From a virus, in IMG/VR virus record IMGVR_UViG_3300044617_000217, positions 1 to 51,412 of that record: DNA of 51,412 nt, one strand, 5' to 3'. Shown here piece after piece: positions 32,801 to 41,330 of the stretch. Position 1 is the first letter of the stretch, and the number at the start of each line of letters is the position of its first letter. Made by a program: the position numbers and the translations under genes. The notes below the pieces were generated by a model. That model saw only the letters and a list, made by a program, of their open reading frames with translations. It ran no database searches and was not told the DNA's origin.

Positions 32801-35800
32801 GCATCTTGAACTTCTTTAGTTCTAGGAACCAAACCAGTTCTACCTGCACCAACCAGTTTACCTGCTTTTCCAATTCCAAGTGGTGTTAGTGCTGCAGTTA
32901 GATAATCTAATTTTGTTCCTGTTCCAGAAAACACATTTGCAATTTCTTTTCCACCTAAGAAGTTGTATCCTAAACCTTTAAATGGATCTGTTTGCTTTAT
33001 TAATCCATGAACAAGTTTTGACCAAAGAGAAGGGTTTTTGGCTGGGGCTGGAGAACCCATTGATGACATTCCCATTGCGTGTGGGGCGGAACTTACCATT
33101 CCACCATTTGCAAACATTAGTGGCCCTAAGCCATAAGCACCATTACCAATTCCACCCATAGAGGCTCCAGAGCCTGCGAAACGCATAGGGTCTCTATCTA
33201 CACCCATTCCTGGACCATTAAATGGTTTACGTGGCTGTTCTTGCATTTGATGCCAGTAATCTGACATCTGAGGAATTTTTCCGCTAAACTTAAGTCCTGG
33301 AATTTCTGTTCCGCCCCATATGTCCATGCCTGGACTGCGTGGGCCAATAAACCTAGAAAGCTCTCCCCAATATTGTCCAAAAGGATCTCCTATAGGTCTT
33401 CCAGATCTTGAGTAAGGAACACCTGGTTTCTTTTGTCTAGGAGAAGTAAGCGAACCAGCCATTCCGCCTTCTGCAAATCCTGGTATCTTTACTTGAGTTC
33501 CACTAAATATTCTTGATCCGCCCATATACTTATCTAAAGATGAAAGTTTTGGATTTGCAGAAAGTAATTTAGCAACTGTTGTTTTTGCAGCTCTTGCAAT
33601 TGCTGACAATGTATCTCCAGGCTTAACAACATAATCTGTGCCCTTTTCTACAATAGGCGTTCCTTCTGGAGATGATTTCTTTGAAGAAACTCCTTGACTA
33701 CGCATTGCCATATCATGCGGAGCATTAAGCCAGACTGCTCCATTAGATCCAGCGCCAGCTTTAATAGATACATGTATATGTGAATTATGTGGATTTGAAC
33801 CTCTATATGGTCTAGATCCATCACGTCTATCAATTGTTGGGTTCCAAATTCTTCCGCCAAAGATTAAATACTTTGTGCGAGAATCTCCTCTAAGTGTTTG
33901 GAATAACTTAGAACCATATACACCATTTTTTGGATCATTTGTTATATCAACAGCATGTCCAGTATTATGATCAGATCTTGGGTTCTGCATTATATGTGCT
34001 AATGATGGAAGCATTCCATCTGAAGCACGATTTCTATTTGGATATAATGCTGAAACTGATGCTAATAAAGATGTAGCAGCTGGTGTTGCTTTGCCTGCTA
34101 CTCCACCTGTATATAATCTTTCTGCATTAAGTGCGTCAAATGTTTCTGTTCCATATCTTTGAACAGCTGACGCACGAATTACATATTCACCATTTGAAAG
34201 GTATGCTGGAATTGAATCAGATGTTCCAGTTCCTGGGCCTCTTACATTTCCGCCTGGCTCAAAATGCTTTATGTGTCCGCCATCTGCCTTTTGAATATAC
34301 CAGAACTTTCTATCTTCTGAACCAGTTCCATAGAATCCAGTTCCAGTAGATTCTTTATTGTATTGCTTACCTTGGTAATTAAATACCCCAGATTTTGCTT
34401 TTAATGCTGCCGCATTTAATCCAGCATCTGGAGTTCCCTGAACAGATGTTCCTGGCAAAAGAATCACTGGATTTACAGCTTCTGTTTTACCACCAGACAT
34501 TGCTTGTCTTAATTCATTTAGGTTTTTAACATTTACACGTAAGTTTTGTCCTTCCTTTACGCTGTTAAATGCTGCAGTAAATGACTCTGTTCCTCTTTTT
34601 AAAATACCGTATTCATATATATTATTTAGATCGCTAGGTCCTGGGGAACCCTTCATATTGCTACCATACTCTGTTAACTGTAATCCAAGTGAGCCTGCTA
34701 ATTTATTTAAACCTAAGTTCTTTAATGATGTCTGTATTCCACGCAATACGCCTGCTTCTGAAGCATCAATAACCCCATCTGCTGTTGCGGATATAGTAAA
34801 TGTAATAAGTCCAGACAATGTCTCTCTTAGCTTATTAACATTGTCCATTGTCTTTGAAGCCGCCTCATTTGCAGAAGCAATTTGTCCGTCTAATCCCTTT
34901 AGCTGATCCTCAAGCGTCTTTATTCTTTTTTCTTCTGGAGCAATTCTAGAATCAGCGTTTGCATCGATTGCTCTCTTTGCTAATTCAATTTGTTGCTCTT
35001 GAACAAGGCTTTGTATATCTAGCTGGGCTTGTGCCGCTGTTGTAAAGTCTCCAGATGCTATTGCGTTCTGATATTCAATTTGTGCTTTTTGAATAGCAAT
35101 TAGCTTATCTGAATCTGAAAGCTCTTCGTCTAAAGCATTTTTTCTTTCTTCTGCTTCTTTTTTAATTGCATCAATATTTTCTTTACGCTTATCAATTTCT
35201 GCTTGAATCTGTTCTTTTGTTGCAGTTGCTAATTTTTTAGCAGTTGCTGCAGATGCTTTAGAAGCAGCGTCTTTTTTAGCAATTAAGTTTACAAGCTCTT
35301 TAAATGGCCCAGTGCTTGAGCCTAAGATTCCAGCTTGTTGTGTTGCAACCAAAGCAAGTGCCTCTGCTAATTCAGAGTTCATAGCAACTAAGTCTTCACG
35401 AATACCTAATGCATAAAGCTTTAACTTAGCGTATGCACCTTCCATAGTATCTGTTGCATTTAATATCTTTTCAAGTTCTTTATTCTGTGAAATAAATGCT
35501 CTTAGTGTAGCTTCGCCAATTTCTTTATTTCCAGATGCTGAAGCTGCAATTCTATTGTATGCTTCTTCATATGCCTGAGCTTCAGTAATAATTTCACCTT
35601 GTGCATTTTTAGTTCCCACCAAGGAAGTCTCTAGTGCCTGTGCAGATATGTTAGCAGTCTCAAATGCTGCATATATTTGATCTGTGTTGCCAGCAACTAG
35701 CAACTCGTTAAATGTTTCAAGTGATCTATTTGTTGCAGTTGACTTATCTGTTATTGCTTGGAATCCAGCATTTGCAACTGTAGATAATGCCATATTAGCA

Positions 35801-38800
35801 TCATTTGATGCAGCAATTAATGCATATATCTTCTTTGTTGCATTTTCTGAGCTCATTCCGCCTGCAATAAATTGTGCCTTTAACTGTTCTGCCTTTACAA
35901 GAACTTCGTCTGGCTGAGCCTTATTAAATACATCGACTAGTTCTGGCAGATCTTTTTTAACCTTTTGAATTTCTTTTTTAATATCTTCAGCTTTAAACAT
36001 AAGCTGTCCAATATTAACCTTTTTGTCTGCAGATCCAGCAATAGTCATTGAGTCATTGAAAGCCTTTAGCTCACTTCTTGCTTCCTTTAATTGATCTGCT
36101 AAAGACTTAAATTGGAAATTATCGCCAATCTTTTTTGCAGTATCTGCAGTTTGACCAAATGCAAGATTAATGATTCTTCTATGATCCATTATCTTGTCAT
36201 TTATTAATTTTATTGAACCTGCTACTGCTGCAATTGCTCCTACAATTTTTACTGGTCCTGGCAATTTAGTAAATAATTGCCAAGATCTGGTTAATAGGGA
36301 AACTCTCTTTGTAGCACCATCTGCAGAGAACATAAACTTATTTAATAAAGCAGTTCCTAAAATATCTCCAGCTAGTCCGCCAGCCATTCCACCCATCATG
36401 TTTCCGCCAGTTAATTTCTGTCCAATAGAGAATCCAGCGTATCCAGGTATCATTGATAGGAGACTCATACCCATTTGTCTCTTCATGTTTAATCCAGTTG
36501 GCTGCTCACCATATGCACTCTTGCCAGATTTAATATCTCCACCTAAAGCGTAGTTAGGAACAATAGAACCATTTACCTTTGGAACAAATAGCTCTGGACC
36601 CTTTTCTCCAACTATATAAGACTTGTTAGAGTTAACTGGTCCGCCCATTGCTCTAGCACCATCAACAACAGTTTCTACTTGAAGTTTTCCATTTTCAAAA
36701 CCAATAATTCTAAACTTGCCTCCGAAGATTGCTTCTTGTTCTGGCCAGTTTGCTCTGGCTTGTCCATAAGGAGCTGGGAACCTAACATCTGGGAACATGT
36801 CTCCAGCTGGAATAACATTTCTATTATTAACATTTGCTTCTATTAAAACTGATTTTTGTCCTGGTGCTGCAAAGCCTGGGGCAAAGTAACTAGCGACAGC
36901 GCTACTCTTGCTCCAAGAGGATCTACGCATAATAAATTCTTTTCCAACTAAACCAGATATGTCTCCAGTTGCTTGAGCTAATTCAATTGCGTCTGAAATT
37001 TCTTTAGGAAGCGGATTGGATTTCTTTCCAGTGCCTCTTCCTAATATAATTCCTCTATATAATTTACCTCTATACTTTTTAGACAATGATCTTAATGCCT
37101 CGTAAGATCCTCTTCCTTCCATAGGCTCATAGTTTCCAGACATATACTGTCTTAGAATATATTTGCCACGGTCTTCAAGTGATCCTATTGGGAATTGCTG
37201 CATTACAGCATTTCTTGCAAATCTATCATCCTTGTAAACAATCTCTCTTTGCCAATCAAGTTCATCTTGCATATTTTTAGGAACCATGGTTCTACCAATT
37301 TGAAGTGGTCCATGAAGTGGATCTTGATTTCCTAATGTATATTGATATCCTGGTTGTCTGAACTGCATTTGTGGCTTCCACTTTGCAGTTAATTTATTTA
37401 TTACAGCTGTTGGTAAAGACTTAACTCCATAGTTCTTTCTCTTTGAATCTATAATACCGCCGCCCATGTTATATGCAAGTAAGTTTTCTTCCCAGTCTTT
37501 GTTTGCGGCGTGATATATCTTAGAGCCGTCAGCGCCCTTTAATGGTCCTATTGGAATAACTTCTCCATTTGGACCGAACACCTGTAAATCAATTAATTCA
37601 TTTGTGCTTGCGCCACGGCCCTTTACCATTTCATTAAAATAATGCTTATTTGTTGCAGAAGTCTTAACCTTCCACTGATTCCATATCCCTCTTAATGCTG
37701 GAATATTATCAAAGTATTCTTCTAATACTGAAGAAGAAATATCGTGATATGGATTATTTACATCAGTTAATCCAACACCCTCTCTCTTCATTCTAGTTAC
37801 TCTTCTTATATATTCAGAGCTAATCTTCTTTTCTATTTCATCAACAACTTTTCTATCCAAAATGTTTTCTGGAATTGATCTAAGCAATTGAGAAGTAGAT
37901 CCAACTACTCTTCCTCCGCCAAATCTTAATAGGCCTCTTAGATATCCAGTAACATCTTTTCCTTTTAAGCCCTTTTCACCGCTCAATATTTTATTGTATT
38001 TATTAAATGAATCTTCATCTGAAAAAAGCCCAGTTGCTGGCTTTGCAATTTTGCCAGGAATTCTAGTTCCATCTTTTGTAATAATATGTCCATACTTATC
38101 ATATTTTGCACCTTTAGGAAGTGGTGTTCCAGTTAATTCATCAATTACTTTTGCAGAAGCTCTAACTGTTCCAGCCTTTAATAAAATTTCTTCCTGGTAA
38201 TTAAGAATTGCATCCTTACCTTTACCAGTAGTAATCATCTTTGCTAAGCTGCTTGCAAATCTTCCATAATTCTTTTTCATTGGAAGAATGTTTCCGCCAA
38301 GTGCGTATCCGTTATTTGCTGCAGCAACTGCTGCATATAATTCTGGATTCTTTCTAATTCCTGGACCGAAGATTGTTTCCTTTGGAGTAAGCATTGCGTC
38401 TATTGTTGGTCCGCCAGCATTGTATGTCTGTGGTGCTGCTGCAACAAGAGGTGCGTTTCTAGGGTCTAATGAAGCCTGCTGATTTAATACAAATCCGCCT
38501 ACAGGTATTCTTCCCATTCTGTCATCATAATTAATTGATGAAGGGCCAGAAACAATTGTATTTCCTGCTCCATACTTTTCAATATCTCCACCAATATTGT
38601 ATCTCTTTGGCATTGTTGTTTCTATGGAATAAGGAGCACCATATGTTTTTACGCCAAGAACTCTGGCTATATTATTTATTAATGTTCTGGTTCTTCCTGG
38701 CTTCATCAATTCTTTCATATTTGATTTGCCGCTAACTGGATTTACAACTGGCTGATCTAATAAAGGAACTCTTGTTACATCTATTGTTCTTCCCATTCCA

Positions 38801-41319
38801 GCTGCTGTAGTTGATGCAGTTTGTGCCATCATAGCTTCAATTTGTGCATTTAATGCAATAATTTTTGCTCGTGCCTGATCAACTGTTATCTTGCCTTGCT
38901 GTAATTCTGCAACAATTAATTTAGATTCAGTTGCAGCTAAGCTTGTTAACCTAGTCATTTCTGGAAGCATTGCCTGATATGAATCTGACAATGAGCTTGT
39001 AACTAAGCCAGTAGTTTTTACTTCTTTCTTTAGAAGAGCAATTTCTGATTCAGATTGCATGGCAAGTGCTGCTGACATTGCATGCCACTTTGCTGCTTCT
39101 TGTGAAACTACACCAGTTGAAACTCCCTTAATAGAAGTTAGTCCAGGAATCTTTGGAAGATCTTCCTCCATATAGATTTGAGGATTTGCACCAATCTTTT
39201 GATTTACTATAGGTGCTCCTGGGACTACACCAAATAATGTCTGGCCTTCTCTTCTTTCTGTAGACATTTGAGATACTGGTTCCATGTGTGAAAATGAACG
39301 AGTATCTTTATCGCTAAGATATGGAGATTCTGTATTTACCTGTCTTGCGCTTCCGCCTGCAACAACTACGGATCCAGCAACAGTTGATATTGTTGGGTTT
39401 GTAGAAACTGCTGCACTGCTTGCTCTTGTTTCTAATTTTGCATAAGAAGCGGCTAAGCCATCTAATGCTTGCTTAAGAATTGCTGCTGCTCTTGCATCAC
39501 TATAGAATGTTTCTTCTATTAATCCGCCAGCTTTATTTGCAGCTAAAATTTCTGGAGTTAATAACTTCCATCCTTCTGCGCCTTTAAACAAGGCCTTGAA
39601 GTGATAAACTCCCTTGATAATATATCCGAAGAAGTTTCCTAGCACACCAGCAAGCATGATAAGTGGTCCAGCTGTTGCTGTAAGCATTCCCATAAATGCA
39701 AGTGCCTGCTTAATTGGTTGTGGCAACTTGTCTACAAATTTAATTACTGAATCTACAACATTAATCAATGTTGTATTAATCTTTAAGAATTGATCTCCAA
39801 TTCCAGCAAGGTCCGCCTTTAGGCCTTCTACTGCTCTCTTATACTTACCAGAAGCAGACTCTGTTACCTGTGCTAATTCTCGTCCAGCAATATTTGCAAG
39901 ATCTTCTGATGAGGCCTTCATTAAGTCTAAAACTTGAAGAGTCTGGCTACCTTGCTTACCAAGGTTTTCAAATAAAGCATTCATTCTTGAAAATTGGAAT
40001 TTTCCAAATAACTGCTCAATAGCCTGTTGCTTCTGTAATGGATCTAGTGTGTCTAAGGCTTTTTGTAAATCTAAAAGAGTGTTAGTTAAGTTACCAGCGT
40101 TTGATGTAACTATATTTTTAAGATCTATTCCAAATCCAGCAAATAGTCCTGTAGCTACCTTAGTTGGATTAATGAGTGATGCTAATCCTGACTTTAATGC
40201 ATTAGCGCCTTCAGATGCATTAATTCCACCTTCACGCATAGCAGTTAGATAAAGGGCTAAGTCTTCAACATCTCCGCCAAGACCCTTTACTACTGGTCCA
40301 GCTTTTGGAATTGCTTCCACTAAGTCATTAAGTGTTGTAGATGTTTGGTTTTCAACTGCATTCAGGAAGTTAATAGATTGAGTTAACTCTTCTGTGTTTT
40401 GCTTAAACGCACTTTGAATGGCAAGTGTCGCCTTCATCGCATCAGCTCTATCTACCTCACCAAGAACTGCAAGGCGAGTTGTTTCTTGTATTGAACCTAA
40501 TAACTCATTACCTTGTTTTCCAGTTGCTGCAATATCTGCTGCTAAACCTAAAGTATCTTTAAAACTTGCACCGTATGACTTAGCTAATATTGTAGCTGTT
40601 TCTTGAACATCTTTTCTAACTTTTGCAAGCTCTGCTGCAGATGTTGCAGACAATCCACCATATACCTTAGTTAAGCGAATTAATTGCTCATCTGCTGTTT
40701 TAAATGCATCTGCTGCAGCTTTACCAAATGCTGCCATTGGAACAGTTAATCCAACAGTTAGCTGTCTACCAGCCCACTGAGTATTCTTACCCCAGTTAAT
40801 TAATTGTCCAGCACCTTCTTGAACAACTTTATTAAGAATCTGCATCTCCTGTTTTAGGATAGCAGTCTTATTTTTAGTTATATCTAAGCCTCTTGGTATT
40901 TGAACATTGTATTGCATTAAGCCTTCGGCATTTCTACCTAAAGGCTGAAGTATGGAGTTTTGTAATCTTACCTGCTGCTGAGCTAATTCTCTTACTAAGC
41001 CGCCAGAAGTTTTAACATGGTCTCCATATACTCTAAAGAATTGTCCAAGTTTTACCTGGCCTCTATCTAGTTGAGATCCAAATTTATCTACATCTGATGT
41101 CAGGCTTACGAAATGTGTTGAAAATTGCCCAGTGCTTCTTAACGTTTCTGCAAACGTTCTGTTCATTACAGCAGCTTGTGTGGCTAAAGATTTATTGGAG
41201 GCGTTTAAGCGCTCCTGAAGTAATGCTAATGCAGAAGAAACCTTATTCAGATCTACAATAAGGCTTGTCATGTCGCTAGTAGCGACAATGTTGGTTTGTA
41301 TTAGATTCTCTTCAGCCAT
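29833..41319 (-). CDS. Giant tape measure protein with embedded enzyme domains
   Basis: 3828 aa, several times normal tape measures. Residues 1-600 are a TP901-type start: helices, then TTSTLNDLVEAIPKAGP-like and GINASEGANALKSG motifs and a hydrophobic segment. Known tape-measure motifs recur (VGEKGPELFVPKVNG near 1560, GTSDSIPAYLSNGEYVI near 2360). Between them lie: an ADP-ribosyltransferase-like domain (1390-1545; R1422, S1468/S1470, E1527-x-E1529); coiled coil (2050-2200); M15-like peptidase (2412-2534); LysM (about 2560-2613); a second ART-like domain (2940-3124); a kinase-like catalytic loop (3297-3516); and a third ART-like domain (3585-3740). It sets tail length, is ejected ahead of the DNA, and here may also bring enzymes into the cell; delivery is inferred. 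Confidence 0.93.
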   Translation of the reverse strand: MAEENLIQTNIVATSDMTSLIVDLNKVSSALALLQERLNASNKSLATQAAVMNRTFAETLRSTGQFSTHFVSLTSDVDKFGSQLDRGQVKLGQFFRVYGDHVKTSGGLVRELAQQQVRLQNSILQPLGRNAEGLMQYNVQIPRGLDITKNKTAILKQEMQILNKVVQEGAGQLINWGKNTQWAGRQLTVGLTVPMAAFGKAAADAFKTADEQLIRLTKVYGGLSATSAAELAKVRKDVQETATILAKSYGASFKDTLGLAADIAATGKQGNELLGSIQETTRLAVLGEVDRADAMKATLAIQSAFKQNTEELTQSINFLNAVENQTSTTLNDLVEAIPKAGPVVKGLGGDVEDLALYLTAMREGGINASEGANALKSGLASLINPTKVATGLFAGFGIDLKNIVTSNAGNLTNTLLDLQKALDTLDPLQKQQAIEQLFGKFQFSRMNALFENLGKQGSQTLQVLDLMKASSEDLANIAGRELAQVTESASGKYKRAVEGLKADLAGIGDQFLKINTTLINVVDSVIKFVDKLPQPIKQALAFMGMLTATAGPLIMLAGVLGNFFGYIIKGVYHFKALFKGAEGWKLLTPEILAANKAGGLIEETFYSDARAAAILKQALDGLAASYAKLETRASSAAVSTNPTISTVAGSVVVAGGSARQVNTESPYLSDKDTRSFSHMEPVSQMSTERREGQTLFGVVPGAPIVNQKIGANPQIYMEEDLPKIPGLTSIKGVSTGVVSQEAAKWHAMSAALAMQSESEIALLKKEVKTTGLVTSSLSDSYQAMLPEMTRLTSLAATESKLIVAELQQGKITVDQARAKIIALNAQIEAMMAQTASTTAAGMGRTIDVTRVPLLDQPVVNPVSGKSNMKELMKPGRTRTLINNIARVLGVKTYGAPYSIETTMPKRYNIGGDIEKYGAGNTIVSGPSSINYDDRMGRIPVGGFVLNQQASLDPRNAPLVAAAPQTYNAGGPTIDAMLTPKETIFGPGIRKNPELYAAVAAANNGYALGGNILPMKKNYGRFASSLAKMITTGKGKDAILNYQEEILLKAGTVRASAKVIDELTGTPLPKGAKYDKYGHIITKDGTRIPGKIAKPATGLFSDEDSFNKYNKILSGEKGLKGKDVTGYLRGLLRFGGGRVVGSTSQLLRSIPENILDRKVVDEIEKKISSEYIRRVTRMKREGVGLTDVNNPYHDISSSVLEEYFDNIPALRGIWNQWKVKTSATNKHYFNEMVKGRGASTNELIDLQVFGPNGEVIPIGPLKGADGSKIYHAANKDWEENLLAYNMGGGIIDSKRKNYGVKSLPTAVINKLTAKWKPQMQFRQPGYQYTLGNQDPLHGPLQIGRTMVPKNMQDELDWQREIVYKDDRFARNAVMQQFPIGSLEDRGKYILRQYMSGNYEPMEGRGSYEALRSLSKKYRGKLYRGIILGRGTGKKSNPLPKEISDAIELAQATGDISGLVGKEFIMRRSSWSKSSAVASYFAPGFAAPGQKSVLIEANVNNRNVIPAGDMFPDVRFPAPYGQARANWPEQEAIFGGKFRIIGFENGKLQVETVVDGARAMGGPVNSNKSYIVGEKGPELFVPKVNGSIVPNYALGGDIKSGKSAYGEQPTGLNMKRQMGMSLLSMIPGYAGFSIGQKLTGGNMMGGMAGGLAGDILGTALLNKFMFSADGATKRVSLLTRSWQLFTKLPGPVKIVGAIAAVAGSIKLINDKIMDHRRIINLAFGQTADTAKKIGDNFQFKSLADQLKEARSELKAFNDSMTIAGSADKKVNIGQLMFKAEDIKKEIQKVKKDLPELVDVFNKAQPDEVLVKAEQLKAQFIAGGMSSENATKKIYALIAASNDANMALSTVANAGFQAITDKSTATNRSLETFNELLVAGNTDQIYAAFETANISAQALETSLVGTKNAQGEIITEAQAYEEAYNRIAASASGNKEIGEATLRAFISQNKELEKILNATDTMEGAYAKLKLYALGIREDLVAMNSELAEALALVATQQAGILGSSTGPFKELVNLIAKKDAASKASAATAKKLATATKEQIQAEIDKRKENIDAIKKEAEERKNALDEELSDSDKLIAIQKAQIEYQNAIASGDFTTAAQAQLDIQSLVQEQQIELAKRAIDANADSRIAPEEKRIKTLEDQLKGLDGQIASANEAASKTMDNVNKLRETLSGLITFTISATADGVIDASEAGVLRGIQTSLKNLGLNKLAGSLGLQLTEYGSNMKGSPGPSDLNNIYEYGILKRGTESFTAAFNSVKEGQNLRVNVKNLNELRQAMSGGKTEAVNPVILLPGTSVQGTPDAGLNAAALKAKSGVFNYQGKQYNKESTGTGFYGTGSEDRKFWYIQKADGGHIKHFEPGGNVRGPGTGTSDSIPAYLSNGEYVIRASAVQRYGTETFDALNAERLYTGGVAGKATPAATSLLASVSALYPNRNRASDGMLPSLAHIMQNPRSDHNTGHAVDITNDPKNGVYGSKLFQTLRGDSRTKYLIFGGRIWNPTIDRRDGSRPYRGSNPHNSHIHVSIKAGAGSNGAVWLNAPHDMAMRSQGVSSKKSSPEGTPIVEKGTDYVVKPGDTLSAIARAAKTTVAKLLSANPKLSSLDKYMGGSRIFSGTQVKIPGFAEGGMAGSLTSPRQKKPGVPYSRSGRPIGDPFGQYWGELSRFIGPRSPGMDIWGGTEIPGLKFSGKIPQMSDYWHQMQEQPRKPFNGPGMGVDRDPMRFAGSGASMGGIGNGAYGLGPLMFANGGMVSSAPHAMGMSSMGSPAPAKNPSLWSKLVHGLIKQTDPFKGLGYNFLGGKEIANVFSGTGTKLDYLTAALTPLGIGKAGKLVGAGRTGLVPRTKEVQDAIDSAKKWNAYRRDELKKVEDANPEYSKLFELMKAADDETYALKIKGAQGPEIRGPLYKALHETPGSPEGELFKKHSANDSPYWKYLKDRYYFEDELIKITKAEKYNITPMEVKALRDYLEKPLTGHLDSMKGPIEKLVSRFTIPEGTVSYRGLSDLDMEAISNLGIGESFVANTVRSITNDRTAAAAIGAFGGTSGGKTNAIARIIFGPDVKGIADVSALGEAQGLSHEGLIGANTRFILEKIIKGSTQASRYENQVGVHAMRSVPGKGNIITQDLDEYVLRAVKMKLGGMVSSAPHAMGMSSFGSSNPAKKQNWFQRYVSSLSGMPGAETFGTAALLRKIAGQGRKGDSLSAAMLPLNFMGAGLGSKIGGISKAASAAASSPIKIKMGKATKDINDVIKFPELLDYTEFKTLQSNVPASLNITQLVEHIKSGDTGYLKSLNEITPDEVRREIFGSIFAGKAGLVAPVIKPYKTPYSFPHNLGIFSKSVDEISKGSLTEKTILEKLSKDPMFSSVFKPLENVSALPTRTFAALGMTSERSYRNAILDALGYSDAHGGNLIINPIGKKAGAIDFGRIGDSKHSLDIFGDQQKSIDRLKNRYYQGLSYLPESERDAYLEGLQRAQSTLSGVKDSDLIEMLSASGYSADSMPIKLYKQYIENVKTAIESRLSSKKIVGWDEDIPKISADADWYKKTNYGDTSDYAMGGPVRKYAGGGLIGKLAGILSKSKDLAYKPINLLNQYMNYFKAKKMVKKGMFHGSADLGQNSDGPFKGVTDLSGDYARDPYYGMGFYGTSSKAEADLYAGGYNVPGQWGESYGSLNKITKIPFGKYLDFSKDLKNQNYGLWKLLGERGFMGAGENLGPLMNKAGMTGSIMPRINAGQTGDISMDMAKWIALNKPEGTVLKEVGLGFANGGMVGPKYNIPSTSTSIVNPMPMRYNNGGAVHKYDVGGLVVNAAPGQSEREIASMVVQMLDTKNMLEAAKSGGRGRT
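30100..30567 (-). other. ADP-ribosyltransferase-like domain 3 in tape measure
   Basis: Residues about 3585-3740. KGMFHGSAD gives H3596 and GMGFYGTSSKAEADLYA gives Y3630. H-G ... G-F-Y-x-T ... A-x-x-Y-A is the PARP/H-Y-E-type nicotinamide-pocket pattern. The third catalytic residue is not evident. Confidence 0.4.
30770..31430 (-). other. Kinase-like catalytic segment in tape measure
   Basis: Residues about 3297-3516. GYSDAHGGNLIINP gives D3393 and N3398 (D plus five), and AGAIDFGRIG gives D3412 (DFG). This order and spacing matches kinase or phosphotransferase catalytic loops of the ABC1/RIO/APH type ('ADxHxGN'). No clear N-lobe lysine was identified. Confidence 0.5.
31891..31936 (-). repeat. 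Linker repeat copy B
   Basis: 46 bp that differs from 33061-33106 at 4 positions. Encodes GGMVSSAPHAMGMSS, followed by a Pro/Ala/Lys spacer, right after ART-like domain 2 and before the kinase-like segment. Confidence 0.9.
31945..32500 (-). other. ADP-ribosyltransferase-like domain 2 in tape measure
   Basis: Residues about 2940-3124. TVSYRGLSD gives R2991, NTVRSITNDRTAAAA gives S3017, and LSHEGLIGANTRFILEK gives E3069 with the following 'G.N.RF' strand. The first Glu of an ExE pair is replaced by Ser, so substrate or activity may differ. Confidence 0.5.
33061..33106 (-). repeat. Linker repeat copy A
   Basis: Encodes the same GGMVSSAPHAMGMSS linker after LysM and before ART-like domain 2. 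Together the two copies frame one enzyme module and could serve as recombination points. Confidence 0.9.
33480..34085 (-). other. M15-like peptidase and LysM inside tape measure
   Basis: Residues about 2412-2534: SDHNTGHAVDIT gives H2451-x6-D2458 and SHIHVSIK gives H2514/H2516, the zinc set of the M15 / VanY-like D-Ala-D-Ala carboxypeptidase fold. DYVVKPGDTLSAIARAAK at about 2562-2580 is a LysM start. Together they would open and hold peptidoglycan during DNA entry. Confidence 0.8.
36685..37152 (-). other. ADP-ribosyltransferase-like domain 1 in tape measure
   Basis: Residues about 1390-1545. KLYRGIILGRG carries R1422, RRSSWSKSSAVASYF carries the S-W-S of the STS motif (S1468, S1470), and WPEQEAIFGGKFRIIG carries E1527-x-E1529. 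The order R, S-x-S, E-x-E with its spacing matches R-S-E-class mono-ADP-ribosyltransferases of the VIP2/ExoS type, including the final 'ExE...G..F.V' strand. Confidence 0.7.
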
Positions 41320-41330
41320 GTAACTATATG

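Noticed and set aside
29833-41319. Non-ribosomal peptide or polyketide megasynthase
   Set aside because: No carrier, adenylation or ketosynthase motifs; tape-measure motifs and position after tail chaperones settle the identity.
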